Part shown: in pieces, positions 10,393 through 17,631 of the stretch
How the letters are laid out: each line of letters starts with the position of its first letter
Position numbering within the stretch: position 1 is the first letter of the stretch
The notes under the pieces: generated by a model
The model's database searches: none
Seen by the model: only the letters and a program-made list of their open reading frames with translations
Told to the model about the DNA's origin: nothing
Translations under genes and position numbers: made by a program
Assembly: GCF_050563535.1 (NCBI RefSeq)
Contig: NZ_JBNXUO010000001.1
Span: 62,001-126,000 of the forward strand
DNA from: Falsiroseomonas sp050563535
Lineage (GTDB): Bacteria > Pseudomonadota > Alphaproteobacteria > Acetobacterales > Acetobacteraceae
DNA length: 64,000 nucleotides
Direction of reading: 5' to 3'

Positions 10393-11434
10393 CCCCCGCC
10401 GCGGCGCGCGCGATCAGCGCGCGGTACAGGTCGAGATAGTGCGCCACCATCCTCTCCGCGGAGAAACGGCGCCGCGCGGCCTCGCGGCAGGCCTCGGGGT
10501 CGAGGCGCGGCGCCTCGCGGATGGCCGCCGCCATCTCCGCCACGTCGCGCACGAGGAAGCCGGTGACGCCGTCCTCCACGATCTCCGGCAGCGCGCCGGA
10601 GGGGAAGGCGACCACCGGTGTGCCGCAGGCCAGCGCCTCCATCGCGACGAGGGAGCTGGTCTCCGGCGCCAGGCTGGCCGAGACGAGGCAGCGCGCGGCG
10701 GCCAGCCAACGCCGCTTGCGCGGCAGGGACAGCGGGCCGAGGAAACGGTGCCCGCCCGCCAGGCGCGGCGCGACCTCCGCCCGCCAATAGGCCTCGTGCT
10801 CGGCATAGGGGAAGACCTGGCCGCCCAGCAGCACCGGCACGCCGGCGCGCGTCCCCGCTTCCAGCGCCTGGTGCTGGTTCTTCTCGGGGCAGATGCGGCC
10901 GAGCACCAGCGCATGGCCGCGGCGCGTCACGCGCGTCGCCAGATCCTCCAGCGGCACGCCGTTGCCGACCGGCGGCAGGATGGCGGGGGAGGGCGGGCAG
11001 GCGGCGTGCTGCGTGGCCGAGACGGGGTTGAGCCAGGTGCGCGGGCGGGACGGGTGCAGCACGCCGGGCGGATACCAGCCGGGCGGCAGGTGCAGCGTGG
11101 CCAGCACCGGCAGGCCGGGCGGCGGCAGGCAGGCGTGGAAGTCGATTCCGTGCATGTGCACCAGCCCCGCCCCCCGGCGCAGCGCGAGGTCGAGGCCGCG
11201 GCGATGCGCCGCCTGCGTGCGGGCGCGGGCGTCGTCATCGATGGTGCCCGCGGGCAGCGGGGTGGCGATCAGCTCGCCCGCCGTGCGGGATCCCTCGCAG
11301 GCCACGGTGATGCAGCGATGGCCCATGCGGGTCAGCGCCTCGTCCAGCCGGGTCAGGACCTGCTCCGCGCCGCCCACCGCATCGGGCCCGACGGGTGCGA
11401 AGGGGAAGGCGACCTGGATGATTGTGAGGCTCAC
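10376..11434 (-). CDS. GT4-type glycosyltransferase
   Basis: Glycosyltransferase family 4 (GT-B fold), 352 residues. The N-terminal donor/acceptor loop is VGGAEQVLTRLDEAL. The C-terminal UDP-sugar site has LGRICPEKNQHQALEA, FLGPLS, and the EX7E-type segment SLAPETSSLVAMEALACGTPVVA followed by GALPEIVEDGVTGFLV. GTG at 11434 overlaps the PIG-L stop (GTGA) and begins exactly before SLTIIQVAFPFAP, the first beta-strand, so it is preferred to the ATG at 11503. It is the second gene of a translationally coupled operon with a GlcNAc-type deacetylase. The pairing resembles routes in which a sugar is transferred and then deacetylated. Confidence 0.9.
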   Translation of the reverse strand: MSLTIIQVAFPFAPVGPDAVGGAEQVLTRLDEALTRMGHRCITVACEGSRTAGELIATPLPAGTIDDDARARTQAAHRRGLDLALRRGAGLVHMHGIDFHACLPPPGLPVLATLHLPPGWYPPGVLHPSRPRTWLNPVSATQHAACPPSPAILPPVGNGVPLEDLATRVTRRGHALVLGRICPEKNQHQALEAGTRAGVPVLLGGQVFPYAEHEAYWRAEVAPRLAGGHRFLGPLSLPRKRRWLAAARCLVSASLAPETSSLVAMEALACGTPVVAFPSGALPEIVEDGVTGFLVRDVAEMAAAIREAPRLDPEACREAARRRFSAERMVAHYLDLYRALIARAAAGDADAA

Positions 11435-12249
11435 GCCGCATCCTCCCGCATGGCGAGGGCGGCGGCGGCCAGCGCGCGGAACCGCTCGCCGGTCATGCCC
11501 CACGGGAAGGTCTCGTAGAACAGCGGGCCGGGATGCGGCGGGCGGGTGAAGTCGTAGGCGGGGGCGGCGCGCAGCAATTCCTCCGGCGTCACCGGGAACT
11601 GCGCCAGCGTCCGCCGCTGGGTCGCGAAGCAGCCGAGCATCCGCGCCTTCAGGTCGCGCGCATGGTCGTCCAGGCGCAGCGCCACCGGCGGGCAGCCCGG
11701 GGCGGGCAGGAAGCGGCCCACCGCGATGCCGCCCGGCGCGGCGTGGTAGGAGGTCATCTCCAGCCGGGCGGGGACGGGCAGGCCTTCCCGCGCCAGCCGG
11801 CGGCAGGCCTCCTGCGCGGCCAGGGCGGTCGCGTCATGGTCGGGATGGCCACCCTCATGCGGATGGGTGACGAGGATGGCCGGCCGCAGGGCCCGCAGGG
11901 CGGCGGCGACGGCATCGACCAGGCGCGGCAGTTGCAGCGCCGCCTGCTGGTCGGCGATGCCGAGGCCCGCCGCGCAGCCCGGGTCCTGCCCGGCGAGGGC
12001 GAGCGCGGCCGACAGTTCCCGCCCGCGCGCGGCGGCATAGTCCGCCACTGTCGCGAAGCCATGGGCGGCTGCATCCCCCCCGTCGCGCGGGGCGCCGTCG
12101 GTGACATGCAGGAGGTGCAGCCGCCGCAGGCGGGGAAGCTGGCCGCCGAGCCCGATCACCTCGTCATCCGGATGCGCCGCGAGGACCAGCACCGGCGCTT
12201 CCACGACACCGCCCCCGGCGAAAAGGGCGAGCGCAGGCCCGGCTTCCAT
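11431..12249 (-). CDS. PIG-L/LmbE-family N-deacetylase
   Basis: Zinc-dependent deacetylase of 272 residues, a family that includes MshB, BshB and GlcNAc-PI deacetylase. The metal motif AHPDDEVIGLGG (HPDDE) and the distal HPHEGGHPDHDATAL carry the Zn ligands and catalytic Asp. ATG 12249 is chosen because this places HPDDE about 25 residues from the start; the open frame continues upstream to 12582 but is low-complexity and runs into the island border. It heads the operon; the next start overlaps its stop. The deacetylase, glycosyltransferase, acyltransferase and methyltransferase together suggest a modified glycoside or amino-sugar product. Confidence 0.88.
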   Translation of the reverse strand: MEAGPALALFAGGGVVEAPVLVLAAHPDDEVIGLGGQLPRLRRLHLLHVTDGAPRDGGDAAAHGFATVADYAAARGRELSAALALAGQDPGCAAGLGIADQQAALQLPRLVDAVAAALRALRPAILVTHPHEGGHPDHDATALAAQEACRRLAREGLPVPARLEMTSYHAAPGGIAVGRFLPAPGCPPVALRLDDHARDLKARMLGCFATQRRTLAQFPVTPEELLRAAPAYDFTRPPHPGPLFYETFPWGMTGERFRALAAAALAMREDAA

Positions 12250-12460
12250 CACGCGCCGCCCGCGCTGGCCGGTGCCGCGATCCGCATGGCTGTCCCTTCC
12301 CCACATCCCGCCCCCGCAACGCCGCCGCCCCGCCCCGGCTTGTCCTGCCCGAGCGGTTGTGAAGGGGCCGTGCCGAAAGCGCGGCGGGGCGTCATGCTGG
12401 GTGCCGTCCAAGTGGGGCCAGCCAAGACGAGGACCACCTCGGGTCCGTGCGGCACCCAAG

Positions 12461-12546
12461 CCAGCGGCCTCTCGTGCGCAGAAATCCTGGAAGGGAAAGG
12501 AAGGGGTCTGCCGGAGATTCGGCCGGGGATGGCTGGGGGACCTGGA
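12461..12546. repeat. left island border, attL-like direct repeat containing the tRNA-Gln 3' end
   Basis: An 86-bp segment matching 44,474-44,558 at roughly 80%. The last 17 bases (12,530-12,546, TGGCTGGGGGACCTGGA) are identical to the 3' end of tRNA-Gln with its CCA; the rest resembles the DNA just downstream of that tRNA. The segment is noncoding. It lies between the PIG-L gene and the first island gene. Confidence 0.8.
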
Positions 12547-12615
12547 CCCCCAGCCAGCGCTGGGCAAACCGTTCCCCCTCAAGGGGTTACTGCGCCGTTA
12601 ACGCGCGAAGTGTAG

Positions 12616-12631
12616 CACCTTTGTGCGACAC
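12616..12631. repeat. putative integrase arm-type site, left end
   Basis: CACCTTTGTGCGACAC is present here and, identical in all 16 bases, at 44,440-44,455 by the integrase gene. Copies near both ends of an element, outside the crossover core, fit arm-type recombinase binding sites (inference). Confidence 0.5.
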
Positions 12632-12717
12632 CGCCAGGGCATCCGCCGGTGGGAACCCGACCTCGCGCTTGGCTTTCTGTGGAAGGAAGCGTAGCTTCTG
12701 CTTTCGGAGGAAAGGCC

Positions 12718-13107
12718 ATGGCCCAGAGCCGACCAACCCCCGCGCCAGCAGGCGCCCCGACCCCCGCGTCCGTCGTCAGCAAGGCCGTGATCCGCGCCGC
12801 ACGCCACCTCGGGCTGACCAATGCCGCCGTGGCCGACATCCTCGGCCTGTCGGAGCCGACGGTCTCCCGCCTCGCCGCCGGCACCTACGCCCTGGACCCG
12901 GCGGGCAAGCCCTACGAACTCGCCCTTCTCCTCATCCGCCTGTTCCGCGGCCTCGATGCGATGGTCGGCGGCGAGGAGGCGCCGATGCGCGCCTGGATGC
13001 GCTCCCCCAACCTCGCCCTGGCCGGCATCCCCGCCGACCAGGTGCGGTCTGTGAGCGGCCTCGTCGAGGCCGTCGCCTATGTGGACGCCGCCCGCGCTCG
13101 CCTCTGA
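12718..13107 (+). CDS. Xre/MbcA/ParS-type antitoxin
   Basis: Antitoxin of 129 residues for the RES toxin encoded next. ATG 12718 follows GGAGG at 12706-12710. Residues 24-60 form a helix-turn-helix (NAAVADILGLSEPTVSRLAAG), and the C-terminal 65-129 is the MbcA/ParS toxin-binding domain, recognised by MRAWMRSPNLALAGIPADQV and the following SVSGLVEAVAYVDAARARL. Such proteins block the NAD-degrading toxin by inserting their C-terminus into its active site and repress their own promoter. The toxin start lies 29 bases inside this gene. First gene within the island's left end. Confidence 0.9.
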   Translation: MAQSRPTPAPAGAPTPASVVSKAVIRAARHLGLTNAAVADILGLSEPTVSRLAAGTYALDPAGKPYELALLLIRLFRGLDAMVGGEEAPMRAWMRSPNLALAGIPADQVRSVSGLVEAVAYVDAARARL

Positions 13108-13849
13108 GGCCCGGCCCCTCGCCACGGAGGCCTGGCGGGTGGTGGAGAGCCAGTCCCAGGTCGCGACGATGAAGCTCGTCGACAGCCTCGATGAGCAGGC
13201 GATCCTTGAGGCCGAGCTTGACCGCTCGAAGCCTGCCGTGCCCGCCGCCCTCGCCGGCGTGGACTACCTGCTGGCCACGCCCTTCCGCTACGCGCCCTAC
13301 CCGCATGGAAGCCGGTTCCGGCGTGCACGCCAGCGGGACGGCGCCTTCTACTGCTCTGAGCGGGTCGAGACGGCCATCGCCGAGGCGGCCTTCTACCACC
13401 TGGCTTTCTTCCTCGCCTCGCCGGGCACGCCGCTGCCCCGGAACCCGCAGGAGCGGACCGCCTTCCGGGTGCCGGTCCAGACGGCGCGGGCCCTCGACCT
13501 GACCGGCCCGCCGCTCGACCGCGACCATGCGGTCTGGACCCACCCGACCGACTATGGACCATGCCAGGATCTCGCCGATGCAGCCCGGGCAGGCGGGCTG
13601 GAAGCGATCCGCTATGAGGCGGTCCGCGACCCCGGCAGGGGAGCCAATCTCGCCCTCCTCTCGCCGGCGGCCCTCGCCGCGCGGGCTCCGACCATGCGGG
13701 AGACATGGCGGCTCCTTCTTCGGCGGGACAGGGTCGATGCCGTCCGCGAGATGCCCCGGACGGCGGTGTCCTTCTCCCTGTCGGACTGGAGTACGCGGGA
13801 TCCGCGGATACCGGCATCTATGGCTCTTGGCCCCGCGCAGCCTAGGTGA
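13079..13849 (+). CDS. RES-domain toxin (NAD+ phosphorylase/glycohydrolase family)
   Basis: RES-family toxin of 256 residues; characterised members degrade NAD+ and arrest growth. Diagnostic positions are visible: PFRYAPYPHGSRFR (conserved Arg near 70), GAFYCSERVETAIAEAAFYH (conserved Tyr/Glu region) and the distal ANLALLSPAAL with the conserved Ser. ATG 13079 overlaps the antitoxin gene by 29 bp, giving coupled, antitoxin-first expression as usual in xre-res operons. The last 30 residues run past the domain and end in a poorly conserved tail. The reading frame is intact, so the pair is probably functional. Confidence 0.88.
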   Translation: MWTPPALASEARPLATEAWRVVESQSQVATMKLVDSLDEQAILEAELDRSKPAVPAALAGVDYLLATPFRYAPYPHGSRFRRARQRDGAFYCSERVETAIAEAAFYHLAFFLASPGTPLPRNPQERTAFRVPVQTARALDLTGPPLDRDHAVWTHPTDYGPCQDLADAARAGGLEAIRYEAVRDPGRGANLALLSPAALAARAPTMRETWRLLLRRDRVDAVREMPRTAVSFSLSDWSTRDPRIPASMALGPAQPR

Positions 13850-13923
13850 CGACGGCGGGCTGGACGCAAGCTCGCTGAGTTGGCGAACGAAGGCATCGCG
13901 CGATCGGCGCCTCTCGGTCAGCT

Positions 13924-14793
13924 TCAGCGCCCGCCGCCCGCCGCCTGTTCTGTGCGGAGCGCGTCGAGGGTTGCGCGGTCTTGGGGAGACACCTGGTACC
14001 AGTTCGGGTGCCGCTGGGCATGGCAGGTCTTGCAGAGCGCGCGGAGGTTGCTGATCCGGTTGTCGGTGGTGACGCCGTTCTGGTGGTGTGTGTCGAGAAG
14101 GCTCTTGTTGGCCGCGCAGTCGACGCCGCAGTCCTCGCATCGAAAGCTGACGGACTGCCGGTAAGCTCGTGAGCGATCGGCCCAGTCGGCCGCATAGCCC
14201 ATCGTGGGGGCCGTCTTGTCTGTTTCGGGCGGAAGCTCGGCGAAGCGAGTGTGATCTGTCTCCAGGAAGCGCCTTCTGGAGAAGCCCCTAACGATCTCCG
14301 TCTTCCGCTTGCGTGTGGTCGCTTTGAAGCCCTCCCAGTTGGTGTGGTTGAGGCAGTTCTGGCAGACGTGGAGTTCCGTATCGCCGCATGCCCACGTCCC
14401 GGTCCTGGTGCGGAGTGCAACGCCGAAGGGCTCGTCGACGCGGTCGCTGGCTACGTACCGTTCGAAGCGGCCTTCCGCCTTCATCTGCGCCAAGGTGCGA
14501 CACCAGACGATATGAAACTTGCGGAGGGTTTCGGGGTCGCTAGAGGCCTCCTCGAAGGTGTCCGCATTGACGTTGAACACCCGGATGTAGAGGAAGACCC
14601 GGTGGCCATCGTGGAGGATCGTATCGCCGTCGCCGACCTGCAGGACGCTTAAGTCCGCGATCTCGCGCTCGTGCGGGATGTAGGTGAGGTCCACGACGGG
14701 CTCGAGGCCGATCTTCGCCTCCCACCGCCGGAGCGGCGCTCCCATCCTCTGCCGATGAGCGTCGAGCCCGCGGAAGCTGACGTCGAGCCTCAT
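13924..14793 (-). CDS. HNH endonuclease, ZorE-like (Zorya type II)
   Basis: Nuclease of 289 residues. The C-terminal HNH domain is clear: CEDCGVDC, then LDTHHQNG, NRISNLRALCKTCHAQRH, with two CxxC zinc pairs and the HNH histidines. Upstream there is a second Cys-rich element (WACGDTELHVCQNCLNHTNW). The ATG at 14793 overlaps the stop of the MotB-like gene (ATGA). In Zorya type II systems ZorA and ZorB are followed by the HNH nuclease ZorE; position, strand and coupling match. The N-terminal 150 residues are not recognised, so assignment as ZorE rests on the HNH domain and the operon. Confidence 0.8.
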   Translation of the reverse strand: MRLDVSFRGLDAHRQRMGAPLRRWEAKIGLEPVVDLTYIPHEREIADLSVLQVGDGDTILHDGHRVFLYIRVFNVNADTFEEASSDPETLRKFHIVWCRTLAQMKAEGRFERYVASDRVDEPFGVALRTRTGTWACGDTELHVCQNCLNHTNWEGFKATTRKRKTEIVRGFSRRRFLETDHTRFAELPPETDKTAPTMGYAADWADRSRAYRQSVSFRCEDCGVDCAANKSLLDTHHQNGVTTDNRISNLRALCKTCHAQRHPNWYQVSPQDRATLDALRTEQAAGGGR

Positions 14794-15572
14794 CGGACTT
14801 CCTCGAGGACCCGCATGACGCGCTCCCGGGCGCGCGTGACGACACGGAACTCGACCCGCCGCGAGCGGTCCGGATCCTCGACGCCGGAGGCTCCCGGCCG
14901 CATCACGGGCCTCGCGGAGGCCATGCCGTTCGCCGTGATGGTCGTGCGCCCCCAGTCGCGGAAGGGCTCCAGGCCCCGTGCCGTCAGGATGACCTCGAGA
15001 ACCGCGCGGGTCCGCTGCTGGGAAAGGTCCATGTTCCGGAAAAAGGCTTCCGTCGGGCTCGCGGCGCCGCGCCATTCGCTGGAGGTGTGACCTTCGATGC
15101 GCACCTCCTCGATGCTCGCCCGGTTGGCGTGGAGAATGGCGAGATAGCGGGGCAGGAACTCGTCGAGCAGGCGACGGAACTGGGGTGTCAGGCGTGCCTC
15201 CCCCACCTCGAAGAGGAGGTCGGGCGCGCGGAAGCGGATGGTCAGGGTGGGCCGGTCGAGTTCCGCGCCCCAGCGCGGCAGGTCGCGCGCCAGTTCGCGC
15301 TCGAGTTCTGCGGCAAGCCGAGCCTCGTCCTCGTTGAAGGCGACGACGATCTCGCGGATCCGCTCGCGTGCGGCGGCGAGACCCGCGTTCGACTCCTGCA
15401 GCTGCCCGGCCTTCTCCTCGAGTTCGGTGGCCTTCTGAGATAGCGGCTGCAGGTAGGTGATGGCGACGAACAGGAAGATGATCATGAGGCCCGACATGAG
15501 GTCGGACACGGTCAGCCACTGCTCCCCGTCGTCGCCCCGACGGGCCCGCGGCCGGAAGAGGCTGCTGCTCAT
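14790..15572 (-). CDS. zorB: ZorB-like MotB/OmpA-family protein
   Basis: Protein of 260 residues with one transmembrane helix near the N-terminus. The segment WLTVSDLMSGLMIIFLFVAI has the Asp just before the helix where MotB and ZorB place their ion-conducting carboxylate. A coiled-coil linker (about 45-95) follows. The C-terminal OmpA/MotB peptidoglycan-binding domain has IEGHTSSEWRG and NMDLSQQRTRAVLEVIL. In Zorya, ZorA5-ZorB2 forms an ion-driven rotary motor anchored to the cell wall that senses invasion. Start and stop overlap both neighbours by ATGA, so the three genes form a tight operon. Confidence 0.88.
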   Translation of the reverse strand: MSSSLFRPRARRGDDGEQWLTVSDLMSGLMIIFLFVAITYLQPLSQKATELEEKAGQLQESNAGLAAARERIREIVVAFNEDEARLAAELERELARDLPRWGAELDRPTLTIRFRAPDLLFEVGEARLTPQFRRLLDEFLPRYLAILHANRASIEEVRIEGHTSSEWRGAASPTEAFFRNMDLSQQRTRAVLEVILTARGLEPFRDWGRTTITANGMASARPVMRPGASGVEDPDRSRRVEFRVVTRARERVMRVLEEVR

Positions 15573-17158
15573 GCAGCATCCCGCCGCATTGTGCGGACCG
15601 CCTCCTGCACGCTGTTCGTCAGGATGCGATAGTCGTCCACGAACTTGCCGGTAAGGGAGACGAGCTGGCTGCCCATCGCGCTGAGGGCACGCTCCAGCTC
15701 CCGCGCCATGGCCTCATCCAGCTGCTTGACCTGACCGTCGAGGCTTGTCGCGATGCGGCGGAATTCCTCGTCGGCTACGCGCTGGAGCTGCTGCCCGACG
15801 TTCCTCACGCTCTCGCCCGAGGTCTTCTGGAGTTCTGCCGCCGTCTCGGCGAGGGACGTCCTGAGGCTGTCGCTCGCTTCCTTGATCGCCGCGCGCATGT
15901 CCGTCCCGACGTTGGCGGCATCCTCGCGCAGGCGGGCGTATCCTTGGGAGAGCTCATCCAGCATTTTCGCCTGCTCCGCCGCCGTCCTGGTGGCCACGGC
16001 GCCTGCCTGGGTAGAGGCCTGGGTGACGGCCTCCACGAACCTTCCACTGGCCGCCTGCAGGCTCTCCTCGTGGGTCTGCATCGTCGTGCGAAGGCCGTCT
16101 GCCAACTGGGTGACGCGCTGAGATGCCGCTTCGACCTGACGGGAGAAGCCGGTGGTCAGGTCCTCGATCCTGGCCTGGATCGTGGGCATGGCCGTCGCCG
16201 CCGACGCGGCCATGTCACGGAAGGCCTGAAGCCGTGCATCGAGTTCCGCCCGGGTCTTTCCGAGGCCTTCGAGCAATGCCTGCATATCGGCAGCCGCGCG
16301 GACCATGGCGCCGGCCTGTGTCCCAATGGCCTCGATCCCAGCGCGGGAAGCCTGGATGCCAGCCGCGCCCTCGCGGAGCGCCTCTGCGTTGGCGATCATC
16401 TGCTGGCGGTAGTTATCTTGCCATTCCAGAAGCCTGCCGACCGCGATGTTCAGCTGCTTGAAGTTCTCCCCGAACTGCTCGGTGATCTTCTGGTTGAAGT
16501 CACGAATGGACCTTTCGAGGGCCTCGATGATGGCCTTCGAGGTGTTCTCGGTAAGGGTGGTTGAGATCTTTCGGATCTCGTCGGAGATGCCGCCGACCAG
16601 CTCGGCATTCGACTTCCGGCTTGCCTTGATCTCATCTGTCACGTCGGTGCGGAGTCGCTGGATCTGGGTGACGAGGCTGCTCTCATTGTCGCCCGTCAGC
16701 CCCATCCTGACGCGGTCGAGGCCGGCAGCGAGATCCCGCCGCGTCTGCTCCTCCTCCTTTCGAAGGCTGTCGAGGGCGGTGAGGACATCCTCGACCCCTC
16801 TGGGCTCGTCCACGACTTGGCGCTGGCCGCCGACCTCAGACACGAGCTTGACGAGGATCCCGCTACCCATGCCGAAGACACTGGTGACGAAGGCGGTCTT
16901 CATTCCATCCAGAAGCCGGGGAACGCTCTGCGACAGGTCCGAGACGTCGAAGCCGAGAAGTCCAATCAGGATACCGACGAAAGTGCCGAGCACACCGATG
17001 GCGGTGAGAAGGGCGGGGGCAGCCTGAGTGATGCGCTGAAGCGGACCGCTGCGTACGAAGGCTCCGATAACCGCAATCGTTGCGAGGCCAAGGATCGTGA
17101 AGGAAAAGGCACGGTTGAGCGGATCACTGAAGGCAGCGGCAAGTATTTGGTCAACCAC
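15569..17158 (-). CDS. zorA: ZorA-like MotA/ExbB-family membrane protein with long coiled-coil tail
   Basis: GTG 17158 is chosen because GGAGGAGA lies 7 bases upstream; an ATG at 17203 in the same frame is an alternative. The 529-residue product has three hydrophobic segments (about 17-36, 48-70, 88-107), the last two matching the MotA/ExbB pore helices (LTAIGVLGTFVGILIGLLG and GMKTAFVTSVFGMGSGILV). The remaining 400 residues are almost entirely helical with heptad-like Ala/Leu/Glu/Gln content, matching the long intracellular tail of ZorA that relays the motor's signal to cytoplasmic effectors. Together with the MotB-like and HNH genes this indicates a Zorya type II-like phage-defence system. 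Confidence 0.88.
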   Translation of the reverse strand: MVDQILAAAFSDPLNRAFSFTILGLATIAVIGAFVRSGPLQRITQAAPALLTAIGVLGTFVGILIGLLGFDVSDLSQSVPRLLDGMKTAFVTSVFGMGSGILVKLVSEVGGQRQVVDEPRGVEDVLTALDSLRKEEEQTRRDLAAGLDRVRMGLTGDNESSLVTQIQRLRTDVTDEIKASRKSNAELVGGISDEIRKISTTLTENTSKAIIEALERSIRDFNQKITEQFGENFKQLNIAVGRLLEWQDNYRQQMIANAEALREGAAGIQASRAGIEAIGTQAGAMVRAAADMQALLEGLGKTRAELDARLQAFRDMAASAATAMPTIQARIEDLTTGFSRQVEAASQRVTQLADGLRTTMQTHEESLQAASGRFVEAVTQASTQAGAVATRTAAEQAKMLDELSQGYARLREDAANVGTDMRAAIKEASDSLRTSLAETAAELQKTSGESVRNVGQQLQRVADEEFRRIATSLDGQVKQLDEAMARELERALSAMGSQLVSLTGKFVDDYRILTNSVQEAVRTMRRDAA

Positions 17159-17631
17159 CGAAATTCTCCTCCGGGAGCTCGCCGAAGCTTCGACAGCGGA
17201 CATGGAGCAGGTCGCGTGCCGGCCGGCGCGTTTCCCTTCGCTCACAGCATAACGCCAAAGAGTTGCTGGAGGAGGTCTAAATTTCTACTCAGGTATGTTG
17301 TCTATTGCGCCTTGTGGCTGACGAGCCTTCTGAAGCGGATGAACGACGTCCCCTGTTTCTCGTATGTTCCCAGCCGCACCCCACCGCTCTCGCCGCGCGG
17401 GTCCGCCAAGGTGCGAGATGGGCTGGACTATTCCGGGGCGGCGCCGGACGGACGCTGCCGTCCCCCTGAGGTTCGCTCCTGTGCGCTCGGTCTGGACATT
17501 GGGGTGCTACCTTGATGGGACGACGTCGTCGGCAGCGTCTGACGCTCCTGGAAGCCTCCGAGACCTGGACCGGCGCGCCTTGATCGCGGGCGGCTGCCGA
17601 AGGAAGACTCGCCCATCGTGAGGGGGCGGCC
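17159..17631. other. divergent intergenic region between zorA and the SIR2 gene
   Basis: About 470 bp without a convincing gene; the short frames here have low-complexity, Arg/Pro-rich translations. Around 17,275-17,365 the DNA is AT-richer than its surroundings and is the likely site of the promoter for the zor operon. GAGGGG just before 17,632 serves the SIR2 gene. Confidence 0.5.

Noticed and set aside
12250..12582. Upstream extension of the PIG-L frame
   Set aside because: The extra 111 codons are Arg/Pro/Gly-rich, run into the island border repeat, and lie before the normal position of the HPDDE motif, so the start at 12249 is preferred.
12461..12631. CRISPR-like repeat array at the island border
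   Set aside because: Only isolated pairs of repeats are present, without regular spacing or cas genes anywhere in the window.
13924..15579. A single 551-codon protein covering the HNH gene and the MotB-like gene
   Set aside because: Only codons after 14793 look like a real protein; the first half is antisense-frame noise over the MotB-like gene, which has clear OmpA motifs in another frame.
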